Origin: Flectonema sp. DT1601
Lineage: Eukaryota; Euglenozoa; Diplonemea; Diplonemida; Diplonemidae
NCBI GenBank assembly: GCA_964019425.1
Contig: OZ025801.1
Coordinates: forward strand, 806,001-870,000
Direction of reading: 5' to 3'
Length of the DNA stretch: 64,000 nucleotides
Of this stretch, positions 21,784 through 32,816 are shown one piece after another (the first letter of the stretch is position 1; the number at the start of each line of letters is the position of its first letter). The notes under the pieces are model-generated. The model worked only from the letters and a program-made list of their open reading frames with translations, was not told the DNA's origin and did not search any database. A program made the translations under genes and the position numbers.

Positions 21784-23793
21784 ATGGACGCTGATCTACT
21801 TGGTGAAATGTTACAGGGTGATGATGACGATTTCGCAATTCACGACGATGACGAAGAACACTACGACGATGATGAACTTCCTGGATACGAACCCACCAGC
21901 AGACTGGATGCCGACTACGATGATGAAGACAACTACAATGAGTCTCTTACTCATGAACCTATGATGGATCCTTATGCCAGAGCCGCATACGATGCTGCAG
22001 CTGAGGTAAACAAATCTAAAGACGAGGAATATAGAAATGAAATAATGGATGAAATGAACCTCCTTGAACAGCATGTCGCCAGAACTGACAGAGAAGAAAC
22101 CATCGGTGATCGTCTCTATTTGAAGGGACAAGAAATTCTAAGACAACGAGAAGAAAAAGTATTGAAAGCCAGAAATGACAAACTTCATGAAGAGATGTTG
22201 AACGCTCCTGGAAAACCAAAAATATGTCCCAGCAGTGAACTACTTGTTAAGAGATCAAAAGGAGATCACGCAGCTTTTTATAAATCTCAAACTGATTGGT
22301 TAATGAAACGAAACCGACTACTAGACACAAAACGAGAACTAGAAGAGAATGAAATAGAAAATATTGATCGAGTTCAGAAAGCTTCTGCGAAATCAAACAG
22401 AATCCTCGCTGGGCGTCATAAAGGACCAGTTGAGGACTGGTCAGAAAGAGAAGCACACTTCAAGGCAGTTCATCACGATAATTCAACAGCTCAATCGACA
22501 TTCAGACCAACAATAAGCCCAGCAGCTCAACATCTTCACCGTAAAGGTCCTGTCAGTGAGAGATTATATGGCGTGGCTAAGACGAGGCAGTTAAAACAAA
22601 AGACACCACCTCCGAAAGCTAAGGAAAAGAAAATCACAACTGGGGAAATGAGCACACTACTAAATAAAATGCAGCTTCGAACTAACACAGCTCATATTGC
22701 TCTTCAAAGGAAACGTGCGGAGATTGAATCAGCTGAAGGAAGTTACCAACCAGAAGTTAATGAAAGAAGTCGAATGATATTAGCTCGTCAAGGTGGTCAT
22801 GTTCCTGTTCATTTACGATCATCAAACTCTGCTCAGGTGCAGTACCAGCGTAGTCAGACTCCTCCTCTCAAGAAAAAAACTACACCTGCGCCACTACAGT
22901 ATGTTCTTCCTCTATTTCTTTTGTTGATGCTGTGTCAGGATTTTATAAAAAAAAATGAGGAGATTAACAACTAAAAACCAAACAGGGAGTCGTTTTGGAA
23001 AAAGATTGAAGTCACCAGACAAAAACATGAAAATAGAATAAGTGCTTTAAAGAAAGAGAAAGAGCAGGATGAGACGAAGGAGTGCACGTTTATGCCGAAG
23101 ACGAATAGATTTTCTGGAGAACTTGCAAAGATAAAACAGTCTAATCAAGTTGATACGGAACTTAGTCCGCAAGAAGTTTCTCATTACACTGAGGCGGATA
23201 CTTTTTATGATGAAGAGACTGCAACTGGTGGACAGAGGAGTGTTTCAAGAACCTGTTCTGCCTCTCCGAAGGAGGTTCCGCCTGCCGTCAGTCTGGTCGA
23301 TCAAAACTTTTCGGATTGGGAACGAGAGTGGGAACAACAACAAAAGAATATTGAACATATCTTAAAACAATACACTGTTGATGCGAATAAAAGGAAATCT
23401 TTGGTTCCTCCACCAGAATTATCTCCTGCGACACCAGCAGTGACGACGCCAACTACTACCAGACGACCTGTGAAACAACAGCAACGACAGCAGCAACAAC
23501 AGCGTCACGTTGATCCAACTCCGGTTAGACGCTCTCTATCTCCAAAACGGCAACCAACTGCTACCGTACCTCCACTACAACAGCAACAGCAACAGCAACA
23601 ACAGCAACAGCAACAACAGCAACAACAACAACAACAACAACAACCACAACAACCACAACAACAGCATCAACCGCAATCAGAAGCCTCACCAACAAACGGT
23701 AACGATGTTTCAGAACTTCAGACCGTGTTGGATGGTTGGCGTCAGTTAGAGGATCAGTTTAGTTCTTCTTTCGAAAAATTCCGCCTTCGGTAA
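21784..23793 (+). CDS. Putative flagellar/cytoskeletal protein with acidic N-terminus and poly-Q
   Basis: Exons 21784-22898 and 22986-23793 (phase 2, GTATGT donor, AACCAAACAG acceptor) give 640 residues. The first 70 residues are strongly acidic (runs of DDDDF, DDEEHYDDDE). Long basic/acidic helices follow. Two motif types are telling: FRPTISPAAQHLH with SERLYGVAKTRQ near residues 237-272, and CTFMPKTNRF at the start of the second half. The pattern 'T-F-x-P-x-(I/T)-N' with 'ERLY' repeats is common in large protist flagellar proteins. I cannot name an orthologue. A glutamine tract (nt 23578-23669) precedes a short acidic C-terminus. Confidence 0.75.
23578..23669 (+). repeat. CAA/CAG trinucleotide tract coding for poly-Gln
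   Basis: About 30 codons of mixed CAA and CAG with a few CCA interruptions. The mix of synonymous codons suggests selection or interruption rather than a fresh pure expansion. Confidence 0.9.
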
Positions 23794-24161
23794 CTCCAGA
23801 CCGAAGGGGATTTAAAAACAAAAAAAAAAAACACGAAACCTGTACTTCTCCCTTCCCATAGATATCCCTCCCGATCCTTCCGAAGGTGGTGAGGGAGGAT
23901 TTTCTTTTTGTTATTATCTTACTCCACACTAGTTGGGGGTGTTGTCAACTATCTATCTACGATATATATTTCTTATTATTATTATTACTATTTCTTTTGG
24001 ATTGTTATATTTTCATAAAAAAGTGTTTTAATTTGACAAAAAAATAAACAGTCATTCTCATTTATCTCTCAACAGGTCGACATTCATCAAAATTCTTTTT
24101 GATGTTGATGGCAGTACACTTTGATCGCTAATATAATTTTATAAATCAGAATAATATAAAA
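23794..24161. other. Intergenic
   Basis: Nothing coding. A small nested hairpin, CCTCCC...GGGAGG around CCTTC-C-GAAGG, lies near 23867-23902. The acceptor CATTTATCTCTCAACAG ends at 24075, well upstream of the MMAA start at 24162. Confidence 0.4.
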
Positions 24162-25181
24162 ATGCTGTGGAAGCAAATTCAAAAGAGATGCCTTTCAGAG
24201 ATGGCTGAGAAGGTTTTGAGTGGTGACAGACGATCAGTTTCACGTGCGATAACTCTAATTGAAAGTAGCAATCCGGATCATAGAAGGCAAGCTGATTTAT
24301 TATTGCAAGAAGTAGCAACTTATGAAAATAGATCTTCGTTTAGAGTGGCTGTTTCGGGACCTCCAGGCGCAGGTAAATCATGTTTTATCGAGGCACTTGG
24401 TACTCATTTAACTGAAAATCTTGGAAAGAAAGTTGCAGTCCTTACAATCGATCCTTCATCGACCATAAGTGGAGGATCATTGTTAGGTGATAAGACCCGA
24501 ATGGATAAATTGTCAATCAACAATAACGCTTATGTTAGACCATCACCAACAAAAGGATGTCTTGGTGGTGTAGCTGAAGCAACTTACGACAGCAGTCAAC
24601 TCTGTGAAGCGGCTGGTTTTGACGTCATTATAATCGAAACTGTTGGTGTTGGTCAGTCTGAAGTAGCAGCTCGCAACATGTCTGATTGTTTCTTGTTACT
24701 CCTCCCACCATCATCTGGTGATGAACTCCAAGGTATAAAGAAAGGTATCGTCGAAGTTGCCGACATCGTTGCCATCACAAAGGCTGATGGCAGCACTGAA
24801 AAGTTAGCCAAGTCAAGTCAGGTTGAGTATCGTAAGGCATTGCAATTAATTCGTCCTTTCGGTAGATGTACAGACTGGCGTGCTCCAGTATTAACCTGTT
24901 CGTCTAAAGCAAATAAAGGAATATCGGAATTGTGGGATAAAATAATGTTCTTTTCAACAGAAGAGAGTGATGAGATAAAATCTAGACGACACAACTATCG
25001 AGTTGAGAAGCTCTGGGAGAGCATACGAGCTGACATTACTCGTCGCATAGAAGCTGATCAGCGAATGTCTGACTCTGCTCAAAAACTCACTGAAGGGGTT
25101 CGCAGAGGAAGTGTCGTACCTCGACTGGCATCTCGTCAAATTCTTGACGCTTGGCTACGAACTCAAATAAAAGCTGCTTGA
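24162..25181 (+). CDS. MMAA: Methylmalonyl-CoA mutase-associated GTPase (MMAA/MeaB/ArgK)
   Basis: A 339-residue G3E-family P-loop GTPase that loads and protects the cobalamin cofactor of methylmalonyl-CoA mutase. The P-loop GPPGAGKS is at residues 66-73. Family blocks follow in order: VLTIDPSSTISGGSLLGD, SPTKGCLGGVAEAT, the switch region IIETVGVGQSEVAA, and the base-recognition box ITKADG (the NKxD equivalent). The C-terminal helical dimerisation arm (LWESIRADITRRIEADQ) is present. The N-terminal 20 residues are short and basic and could be a weak mitochondrial presequence. Length is shorter than human MMAA (about 418), mostly at the N-terminus. It implies B12-dependent propionate metabolism in this organism. 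Confidence 0.95.
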   Translation: MLWKQIQKRCLSEMAEKVLSGDRRSVSRAITLIESSNPDHRRQADLLLQEVATYENRSSFRVAVSGPPGAGKSCFIEALGTHLTENLGKKVAVLTIDPSSTISGGSLLGDKTRMDKLSINNNAYVRPSPTKGCLGGVAEATYDSSQLCEAAGFDVIIIETVGVGQSEVAARNMSDCFLLLLPPSSGDELQGIKKGIVEVADIVAITKADGSTEKLAKSSQVEYRKALQLIRPFGRCTDWRAPVLTCSSKANKGISELWDKIMFFSTEESDEIKSRRHNYRVEKLWESIRADITRRIEADQRMSDSAQKLTEGVRRGSVVPRLASRQILDAWLRTQIKAA

Positions 25182-25609
25182 AAATCAAATTCTTTTATGA
25201 GACTTTATAAACAATTAACTTGTGGTCATTTCGTAGATGAAACTTACCAACTATGAAATACTACAATCTCTTATCGTTGACTTGTCTACTTGAGAACATT
25301 TCCTTTTTGGGCTCATCAAGATGGGTAATGTGATAGGGAAAAAAAAACGTTTTTTCACTCTAGGTACTTTGCATGCCTAAAGACGGTACATATTTACCGA
25401 CAGATTTTATTTTTTCTCCTCCACCTCCAAATTATTGTTTCTTTTCATCATCAGTATTCACACTAATGTATAAAACAGTTGAAACTATAAAAGGAATTTT
25501 CTCAGTCGAGAAGAATGTTTATAAAAACAATAACATAAAGTGATTCATGTTGACTAACGTTTTAATAATTTCACTACCTTCACATAGAACGGGGGACTCC
25601 AAACAAAAT
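25182..25609. other. Intergenic
   Basis: No gene supported. The candidate acceptor CCTTCACATAG at 25577-25587 lies 22 nt before ATG 25610. It argues against the earlier in-frame ATG at 25547, which would sit upstream of the splice site. Confidence 0.45.
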
Positions 25610-27517
25610 ATGACTTCCGTCGAGCTCCGTGAGAGCTTCGCAATGTTGAGAAAGGATAAGAACGCGGGAGGAGTCACAATAGACACGGTGTTAGAGTTTT
25701 TGTTAAAATTGACATCCAGACGGAAAGTAACTCGGCAACAGTTGGTCGATTGGTCTGACCAATCTGATGGTGATCTTATAAACTTAACAAACTTTTCGCA
25801 ATTAGTGGAGATGGCGAGAGTAGCATGCGAACAGGGATCAGTCGCAGCGCAATTAGAAAAAATGCGTCGGGTGTTTGTGAGTGAAATATTTACCATAATT
25901 GACACCAACAAAGATGGGAAGATATCTCGATCTGAAGTAGAAAACTTTTTGTGTGGATGCGAAGTACCAGAACCGATTACACCTCCACAAGTACATGACC
26001 TTCTCCGTATTGGTGATATTGGTAACAACCTTTCAAAGGAAGACTTCCATATGATCATTATCGATATCTTTCTTGATGAAGGTGAACGCGCAGGGTTTCT
26101 TCCCATCCTTGTTAAGTGCGCTCGAAAAGACTTCGAGGCTCGTCAAACGCAAAAACTTCGTGCAATCGCTTCTTTTAATAAAGTTGTTGGAAAAGTTAAA
26201 TCATTCACGATCAAGAATAGCAGTTTTGCTCCTTCTAATCCATCGTCTCTTCCAGACTCACCAACATCACTACACTCATCACAACCGAATGATATTAATG
26301 AAATGGCGTCACCTACCGCAACCAGTTTATCACCATCCTCTCCTATGTCTCTGAGTCCTGAATTTGGTAAAAAGAAAAGTGGAAAATGGAGTAGTTGGAA
26401 ATCAGCTGCTGCCTCAACAGTTCAAAGCAAGAAGAGCGCAGCAGCACAGGCAGCAGCTACAGCTCACCAACATACTGTTGAGGAGAATAAGAATTTAAAA
26501 ATGACTATCACCCGACTTACCAATGAGAATGACGAGCTACGGGAAGACCATCAAATTCAAAGTGACATCATCGATAAATTAGAAAAAGAATTGGAATTAT
26601 ACTCCTCCACCACATCACTAAATACTCACGCTCTACAACAACAGCTGGTTAGTTGTAGAGGGGAACTGACTAAAATGTCGTCTTTAAAAAGTGAATACGA
26701 TTCTCTAAATGAAAACATGCGTACAAAACAATCGCAGATGGACAACTTATCATCCGACCTTTCAATTCAAAAAGAAGAACTCAGTAGAGAAAAAGAAAAG
26801 GCACGTGAATTAGCAGCCATTCGAAAACAAGAACACCAAGAAGCTCTGAGAAATAAAACTGAATTATTGAAATTAAAAAGTGTTGTTAGACAACAACAAG
26901 AAGATTTGATTGAAAAACAAAAAACGATTGAGAGAATGGAATTTGATCAGCGAATTGAAGCGATTGAAGCTGCTGGACTAAACAACACGACAAACTTATT
27001 CGCGACAAGCAAATTCGCTGAAACGATTGACTTTTTAGATGCTCCAGAATCACCTGACTTAGACGGCGTACTGTTCTTAAACCCTCCAAAACACGTTGAA
27101 TCAGCCGCAACCATCAACAGTACGTTGTTCGAGTCAGCTGGTCCAATTTACTACACATTATCATCACCAATAAGACCATCACAGTTAATGTTTGATATAA
27201 AAGTTTGTTCATCAACTACGTCTGAATACATCACATGTCGTGACAATACATCAAATAGAAGTATTTCACTTACGATTGATCAAAGTTATGTTTCAATACC
27301 CGCGACGGCATTGTCGTTTAAATTATCTGAAGATTGGAATACGATATCAGTTACGTATTCTTGGCAACGACAGTCTTATTCACTTTTTCTTGGAAGTATG
27401 AAAGTTTGTTCTGATCAACCTTTCCGTGATAGGGGAGTTGGAAACGTTGCCGTATTCGATATTTACCCACGAACTGACACGGGAATATCGTATGCGAATA
27501 TTAGGTTTTTGTATTAA
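25610..27517 (+). CDS. EF-hand and coiled-coil protein with C-terminal beta-rich domain
   Basis: A 635-residue protein counted from the ATG at 25610, 22 nt after the likely trans-splice AG. One canonical EF-hand loop, DTNKDGKISRSE, begins at residue 98, with a weaker helix pair before and after it. Ser/Pro-rich linkers follow (nt 26220-26370). A long coiled coil spans about residues 290-450. The last 120 residues are beta-rich and end in FDIYPRTDTGISYANIRFLY, which resembles the final strands of a concanavalin/LamG-like fold; this is inference. A calcium-responsive scaffold near the cytoskeleton or membrane is plausible. I do not recognise the family. Confidence 0.75.
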   Translation: MTSVELRESFAMLRKDKNAGGVTIDTVLEFLLKLTSRRKVTRQQLVDWSDQSDGDLINLTNFSQLVEMARVACEQGSVAAQLEKMRRVFVSEIFTIIDTNKDGKISRSEVENFLCGCEVPEPITPPQVHDLLRIGDIGNNLSKEDFHMIIIDIFLDEGERAGFLPILVKCARKDFEARQTQKLRAIASFNKVVGKVKSFTIKNSSFAPSNPSSLPDSPTSLHSSQPNDINEMASPTATSLSPSSPMSLSPEFGKKKSGKWSSWKSAAASTVQSKKSAAAQAAATAHQHTVEENKNLKMTITRLTNENDELREDHQIQSDIIDKLEKELELYSSTTSLNTHALQQQLVSCRGELTKMSSLKSEYDSLNENMRTKQSQMDNLSSDLSIQKEELSREKEKARELAAIRKQEHQEALRNKTELLKLKSVVRQQQEDLIEKQKTIERMEFDQRIEAIEAAGLNNTTNLFATSKFAETIDFLDAPESPDLDGVLFLNPPKHVESAATINSTLFESAGPIYYTLSSPIRPSQLMFDIKVCSSTTSEYITCRDNTSNRSISLTIDQSYVSIPATALSFKLSEDWNTISVTYSWQRQSYSLFLGSMKVCSDQPFRDRGVGNVAVFDIYPRTDTGISYANIRFLY

Positions 27518-28279
27518 TGTTGTTGTTGGTGGTAATCTTTTTATTAAGGTAAAGAAAACAATCATTTCTCAAGTAACAATAAAGTACTATTTTAGTACAA
27601 GGCATGTCTTCTCCGTGTCGTTGTCATTATCTTGTTTTTACGGGTGTGAAATTATTCCGTGTGGACACCCTCCATGTCTCTAGATTTATTGTAATACGTC
27701 ACTCAGAATAGCGATACTGATTACAGATCAGGTGCGATACAATCCAACAGCTGTTCGTCTGATGTTGAATTTGTGACGAGAAAGGAAGTTAAATCCTGAA
27801 ACTAAGAATAAGTGAGTGAACTGTCCCTGATCAAAGAAAAAATCTTTTCACAGGTAAGGGTTTCCTCTGTAGTCTTTATGAGGAAAAAATCACACGAATT
27901 TTCTTCTTCTTTTTAATTTCCCCCTTCCCAATTAGTATCAAGTTTCAAAATTCACGAGAGCATTTCCTCGCGAGAATGATTCTTATTCCACAGTAGTAAT
28001 ATTCGTATTCTTTAAGGGAGTACAAGTTTGGTAGTATTTTCTTTTTTGTATTCCATTTCACTAGATAAGTAGACCTGACTTCTGTTTTTTTTTTTTTTTT
28101 TTTTTTTTGTTTGTTTGTTAAATAACCTAACAGGTAACGGTTAGTTACCACCAAGGTGAAGGTTGTGTTAGTTTCTTTTTTTGTGACATCACAAAAAAAA
28201 AAAAAAAAAAAAAAATCGTTTTGTGAAAAATTAAATTATTATTCTCTCACAACAGACGGTGTTTATTGCAGTGATAATT
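27518..28279. other. Intergenic, no gene seen
   Basis: About 760 nt of 3' UTR and leader, with T-run 28087-28109 and A-run 28192-28215. The acceptor ATTCTCTCACAACAG ends at 28255, 24 nt before the DAO-family start. Confidence 0.4.
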
Positions 28280-29341
28280 ATGTCATCTCCTGCACCGGTT
28301 GTGATAGTGGGTGGTGGTGTGATTGGAAGTGCTTGCAGCTACTACCTACACAAGAGAGGTATCGCCAGCGTTATAGTAGAGCAGTGTAGTGTTGCCTGCC
28401 ACAGCAGTGGAAAGGCAGGTGGATTCCTAGCTGAGAATTGGTGTCGAGGTGAGACAGGAAAATTAGCAAAATTATCCTTTGGTCTTCACAAAGAGTTATG
28501 GAAAGAGAGTAGTGAACAAAATTGCAATCTCGGATACAGAAATTTAAATGCAGTTGAGCAAGATGTAGGCAGTCCCAACACGGCAATGATTGATAATACC
28601 TGCATGCAAGTACTCCCTTATGAGCTGACAACATATTTATCAAAAGCAGCAAAATCTATTATATCAGAAACCGTTGTATCCCTCCAGTTCGATTCCTCCT
28701 CGAAGAATATTATTTCATTATGTTGCAAATCTGGTACTAAAATACCGGTATCTGATGCGAAAGTTGTATTCTGTCTTGGACCTTGGGCTTACAAACTAAC
28801 TCAATGGATGCCCTCTTTGTACAGCTTCCCAACCAAGACATGGGACGCGCATCACGCTTCAATGGTTCACTCTGGTTTAGACCAGACTGATGCAGAAGAA
28901 TCGCAAGCAATATTCACAGGAGACAACATAGAAGTATACCCAAGAGGGAATGGTGATATGTACAGCTGTTGTGAAGATAAATGGAATTCAGCGACTGATC
29001 TTCCAGACGATCCACGTGAGATGATTCCTTCAAAGGAATCGAAAGATTTCATTCTGTCTTCCCTTAACAAACTTAACTTTAAAAATAAAGTACCACCAGA
29101 ATCTATTATAAAAGAACAGTGTTGTTGTATTCCACAATTTGGGAGTGCTCATCCAACAATCGGTAAACTCGGATTACTCAACGCGTGGATCGCATGCGGA
29201 CACAGCTGTTGGGGAATCTTGAATGGTCCTGCAACTGGATTGGTGTTGTCAGAAATGATTCAAAATAATAATTCAGATTCTACTTTTGTAGATGCCTCAG
29301 TATTCTCACCAGAAGTTCACCGACTGGAACCAGAAGAATAA
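28280..29341 (+). CDS. FAD-dependent oxidoreductase, DAO family
   Basis: A 353-residue protein. It opens with the Rossmann dinucleotide fold PVVIVGGGVIGSACSYYL (GxGxxG form GGGVIG) and a second-strand acidic residue (VIVEQ). The block SSGKAGGFLAENWCRG closely matches a subgroup of D-amino-acid-oxidase-like proteins found in plants and fungi (Tda3-like); that assignment is from memory. Near the C-terminus the FAD-closing segment LLNAWIACGHSCWGILNGPATG is typical. The substrate is unknown: probably an amine or N-methyl amino acid oxidised to an imine with FADH2. There is no clear targeting signal and no SKL end. The GTG at 28259 is not used as a start; ATG 28280 follows the AG at 28255. Confidence 0.88.
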   Translation: MSSPAPVVIVGGGVIGSACSYYLHKRGIASVIVEQCSVACHSSGKAGGFLAENWCRGETGKLAKLSFGLHKELWKESSEQNCNLGYRNLNAVEQDVGSPNTAMIDNTCMQVLPYELTTYLSKAAKSIISETVVSLQFDSSSKNIISLCCKSGTKIPVSDAKVVFCLGPWAYKLTQWMPSLYSFPTKTWDAHHASMVHSGLDQTDAEESQAIFTGDNIEVYPRGNGDMYSCCEDKWNSATDLPDDPREMIPSKESKDFILSSLNKLNFKNKVPPESIIKEQCCCIPQFGSAHPTIGKLGLLNAWIACGHSCWGILNGPATGLVLSEMIQNNNSDSTFVDASVFSPEVHRLEPEE

Positions 29342-29574
29342 GCAACTAGCAATGTGTGCAAACCTATCCTGTATTTAAGCTAAACGCAAAAATTTTCTTC
29401 CCCCCGAATTATTAATGATTTGTTACTAAAAAAAAATTATTTCATTAAAAAAAGGATTGAAAGAAAAAAAAAAATGAATACACGAGACAGCACTATATTG
29501 TTATTTCAATTGTGACATATCTTAACCTACAAATTTTTTTTTTTTTTTTTTCCATCCTACAGTCTTAGTAAAGA

Positions 29575-31959
29575 ATGGATGCATTACTTGAGATAAAAGT
29601 ATCAGCTGCACTGAATGCAGCTTCAGATGTTCTAACATCCAACAAGGAACCAGTTATGTTGGGTGACGTACCTCACGATTACGAGGACAAGTTTGAGATG
29701 GCTGAATTTATTGTGAAATCAGCCAGAGAAGCCACTCTCAGCATATTCAAGACAATTGGAGTTACTGAAGACCAAATGAAGATTGCTAACGAGTGGTCAG
29801 CAAACGACAGAGTGACCATCGAATTTAAATCAGAAGAGTTTTGTGATCTCAACAAACAAACTGAAAGAGAAGAAAGCTCACCGACTGATGAAGTGTCAGC
29901 TGCTGGAATTCTTACGGTAAAGTCAAAAGTAGTAACAAAAATACAAGAATGGCATTGGGTTATTCGTAACAGGTATAAAATAATACTTTATCCGGGAAAT
30001 AAACACAATCAGTCAATAACCATAGTTCACAATGAGATCCGCACTGACGCCATTACACTCACTGACACTCCTCCGATACCAACACAAGACAGTGCAATGT
30101 GTGATCTTCATTGGTTTTTTAATAACAAGAACTTCCAAATCAACAGATCTTCCCCAGACTGCCACACTCCCTTACGAAACACGGATACCACTACTGCGGG
30201 AGAGTTCTTTTTAAAGATCGAACAGTTTTATTCATCAATATGCAAACGATTTCGTAACTGGTGTAGTAAATTCAACATAAAAGGAATCTTCAAAGAAGAC
30301 GACGTCTATGACAGCGGAAGTGTATTCTTACCAGTACAGAGCTTCTTAATCAGAGATAACGAAACCAATGAAGTCAGAGCTCCCCAAGAAACAGATTTAC
30401 AATCTCTAATCAGACTACAAGATGAAACATTAAACGAAAAAATAGAAAAGATATGCGTTCAGTTTAAAGTCGATACTCCTGCATTGACAAGTCAAGAAGC
30501 GCAGTTGTTGATGGTGGTGAGTTTCGGTCAGAGGGTGTGCAAATCATTCGTAGATGCGATTGGTTATATTGAGTCGCTGTTATACAGTCAGCTTCGTAAA
30601 GCGATCGGATGTGAGATTTCTGACAGGGATTTTGATGACTTCATGAAATATCATTCTGCTAAACTTGTTCTCCCCGAATACAAACCACGTCAGTTATCAT
30701 ATCCTGTGAGATCAAAACAATCACAGAATCCTGCGGGAAATATGATTCTCAGTAGAAAATGGTCGACTGGAATGTCTTCTCCTGTCTTATCAATCTGTAA
30801 GTCGAAAACTAACATCACACCAACTATTGAAACGTCATCGGGCTGTATCGTAGAGGCACCTGGGGATGTAAAAGTTCATTCAATTATTAATAATATGTTC
30901 AAATCGGGAAATCTCAATTTGGAATTAAAAATTTCATCAAAAAGGTTTAATGGAATCATCGCTGTACTTGGAACTATCGAGGAAGGATGTCGACTTAAAC
31001 CTTGTCATGCCATCACTTTAGTCGATTCTGACTCTGTTACTATTCCGTTTATTCAAGAAATGATATCTTCTGGAAATAAAAATGTTAATTTAGAAAGTCT
31101 CAGTGAAGAACAGCGACAATTCGCTCTCGCTTATAAAAATATTCAATTAGCGAACAGTTTATTTGGCGTTCTATTGGTGCCTTTAATTCCAAACTTAGAA
31201 AAACTTGTTAACCTTCCGGAGGATAGTTTATTGTCGGAGGTGCAACTTGTCACTGATTTGGTTGAGATATTTTCAAAATTTCAAGTTTCAGGTGATCTGA
31301 TCGCCTTCTGTGAAGAAGACCTTCCAACAGACCTTCCCGATGATATTACAGTCGATCGTAAAATATTATTTGTAAGACAAAATGTTGATATGTTAAATAG
31401 ATATATCGAACATTTGAAAAAAGAAGAACTACGTGAAGCTACCACAGCAAACATAATCGATTCCAACAATCAATTAACTTCCAAAGATGTTGATGCGCCA
31501 TCGGTCACTACGGCGTCTCAGACTACAACATCTGGAAGTGAGATGCTACTCAACAGTGATCAGCTATTAGGAATACCTTATCTATTAGACGGTCGGTTAA
31601 AACTTCAACGTGAGGGTGGTTCAATATGTCAGTCGATACTGAAACCTTCACCATGGACCTCAACAAGTAAACAATCTGAATGTAAAACTGAAGCCTTGTC
31701 TCTCCTTGAAATCTTTACGAATACAGGAGCAGTTCCTCTCCATCACTCATGTCAAATGCATGTGATTGTTTCTGTTTGTCATTTGTTTGAAGATTCTCTT
31801 GTTGATACTTTGATTAGAAAATCAAATAATCCGATCGAAAACATAGAAAAGACAATTCTCTCATGTGCTTCTGTTATTCACGAAACTGACATCTCAAATC
31901 TTCTTGCTGAAGGACAAGCAGAGCGGTTGATGAAAATATCACCTTCGGTGTTAACGTAG
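29575..31959 (+). CDS. Unknown 794-residue protein
   Basis: A single-exon protein of unrecognised family. The start is firm: a 26-nt T-run and TCCATCCTACAG end 12 nt before the ATG. The sequence is mixed alpha/beta with no signal peptide, no TM span and no low-complexity block, so it is probably a globular cytosolic protein. Landmarks are KIQEWHWVIRNRYKIILYPG near residue 120, CDLHWFFNNKNFQ near 175, and a long helical region from about 240 to 360. The Ser/Thr-rich stretch near residues 640-660 may be a linker. It is not similar to the other large unknown at 50404-52374. I infer no function. Confidence 0.75.
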   Translation: MDALLEIKVSAALNAASDVLTSNKEPVMLGDVPHDYEDKFEMAEFIVKSAREATLSIFKTIGVTEDQMKIANEWSANDRVTIEFKSEEFCDLNKQTEREESSPTDEVSAAGILTVKSKVVTKIQEWHWVIRNRYKIILYPGNKHNQSITIVHNEIRTDAITLTDTPPIPTQDSAMCDLHWFFNNKNFQINRSSPDCHTPLRNTDTTTAGEFFLKIEQFYSSICKRFRNWCSKFNIKGIFKEDDVYDSGSVFLPVQSFLIRDNETNEVRAPQETDLQSLIRLQDETLNEKIEKICVQFKVDTPALTSQEAQLLMVVSFGQRVCKSFVDAIGYIESLLYSQLRKAIGCEISDRDFDDFMKYHSAKLVLPEYKPRQLSYPVRSKQSQNPAGNMILSRKWSTGMSSPVLSICKSKTNITPTIETSSGCIVEAPGDVKVHSIINNMFKSGNLNLELKISSKRFNGIIAVLGTIEEGCRLKPCHAITLVDSDSVTIPFIQEMISSGNKNVNLESLSEEQRQFALAYKNIQLANSLFGVLLVPLIPNLEKLVNLPEDSLLSEVQLVTDLVEIFSKFQVSGDLIAFCEEDLPTDLPDDITVDRKILFVRQNVDMLNRYIEHLKKEELREATTANIIDSNNQLTSKDVDAPSVTTASQTTTSGSEMLLNSDQLLGIPYLLDGRLKLQREGGSICQSILKPSPWTSTSKQSECKTEALSLLEIFTNTGAVPLHHSCQMHVIVSVCHLFEDSLVDTLIRKSNNPIENIEKTILSCASVIHETDISNLLAEGQAERLMKISPSVLT

Positions 31960-32444
31960 TGGTACTTTTTATAACTTTCATCTACTCCCGACATAATCAC
32001 TACCCTAGCCATTGACTTTTAATGTGAGCGTGGTTGCAAGTTATGTTTTTGAGTTTTTTCTTTTTTCTTTTTCTCTCCTCTCTTCTAACACCCGGGAGGC
32101 AGGTTGTTTTTCCTTTTTTTAAAACAACCCGCTTTCTTTTAAGTTTCGATGTGTGAGGAACAAAGTTTACCAGAGGCCTTAGTATAGCTGTTTTTTGCAC
32201 CCTAACCTATTTAAAAAAAATACTTGCCTGTCTTTTTTTTTTTTCTTAAAGAAATTCTTTTTATTTTTATATGGAATTTATTTTATTGTCTTACATTATA
32301 CGTCGGTAGTGTTGTCCGCTGTGAGGAATCGATCGATGCTTTTAAATATGCGGTGTTGAGTTTTTTTTTTTCTTTCTCTTCTTTTTTTTTTTTTTCTTTT
32401 CTCATTCTCATTAACAACAATCAGGTCTTCACCAAACAACACAA
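31960..32444. other. Intergenic, T-rich
   Basis: No gene. Long pyrimidine runs (32358-32403) end in ATCAG at 32424, 20 nt before the WW-protein ATG. This is one of the longest polypyrimidine tracts in the window. Confidence 0.45.
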
Positions 32445-32732
32445 ATGGAAGTATCTGAACTGCAAAAAGAAGTTAGGCGTCTAAGACGAAGCGCTGCTCA
32501 GACGATAATTGCCCATAGAGCACTAGCTGAATTACAATGGCAGCAACAGTTAGAAACTGGAAAAGCTCTTCATGATGATATGACGAACACATTATATCAA
32601 GATGGCGGTAGGACAATAAAACATAACTACAAGTGGAATCAATACTACACACCTGATGGATACCCTTACGTCTATTGTGAAGAGACTCGTGAAACAAGAT
32701 GGGGTCATGCTCCGTCTGTTCATATTCTCTAA
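32445..32732 (+). CDS. WW-domain microprotein with N-terminal coiled coil
   Basis: This 95-residue protein has a short coiled coil (residues 1-45, SELQKEVRRLRR) and one C-terminal WW domain. The signature residues are W64, the Gly-Tyr turn at 72-73, aromatic Y75 and Y77, T84, W86 and P90, with 22 residues between the two tryptophans. WW domains bind proline-rich peptides. It has no other domain, so it is probably a small adaptor. WW domains also occur in small ciliary proteins. The start lies 20 nt after a strong pyrimidine-AG site. The next gene begins only 84 nt after the stop. Confidence 0.82.
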   Translation: MEVSELQKEVRRLRRSAAQTIIAHRALAELQWQQQLETGKALHDDMTNTLYQDGGRTIKHNYKWNQYYTPDGYPYVYCEETRETRWGHAPSVHIL

Positions 32733-32816
32733 ACCTTGTTTTATATAATACGACTCAAAAAAATAGTTTTTATAATTCCGATAACAATATCTAATACAGC
32801 CAGCAAAGGTCACAAA

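Noticed and set aside
27700-27800. C/D snoRNA-like boxes (TGATGT, CTGA) with a GTCAC/GTGAC stem
   Set aside because: Box C is degenerate and spacing is wrong; support is too weak.
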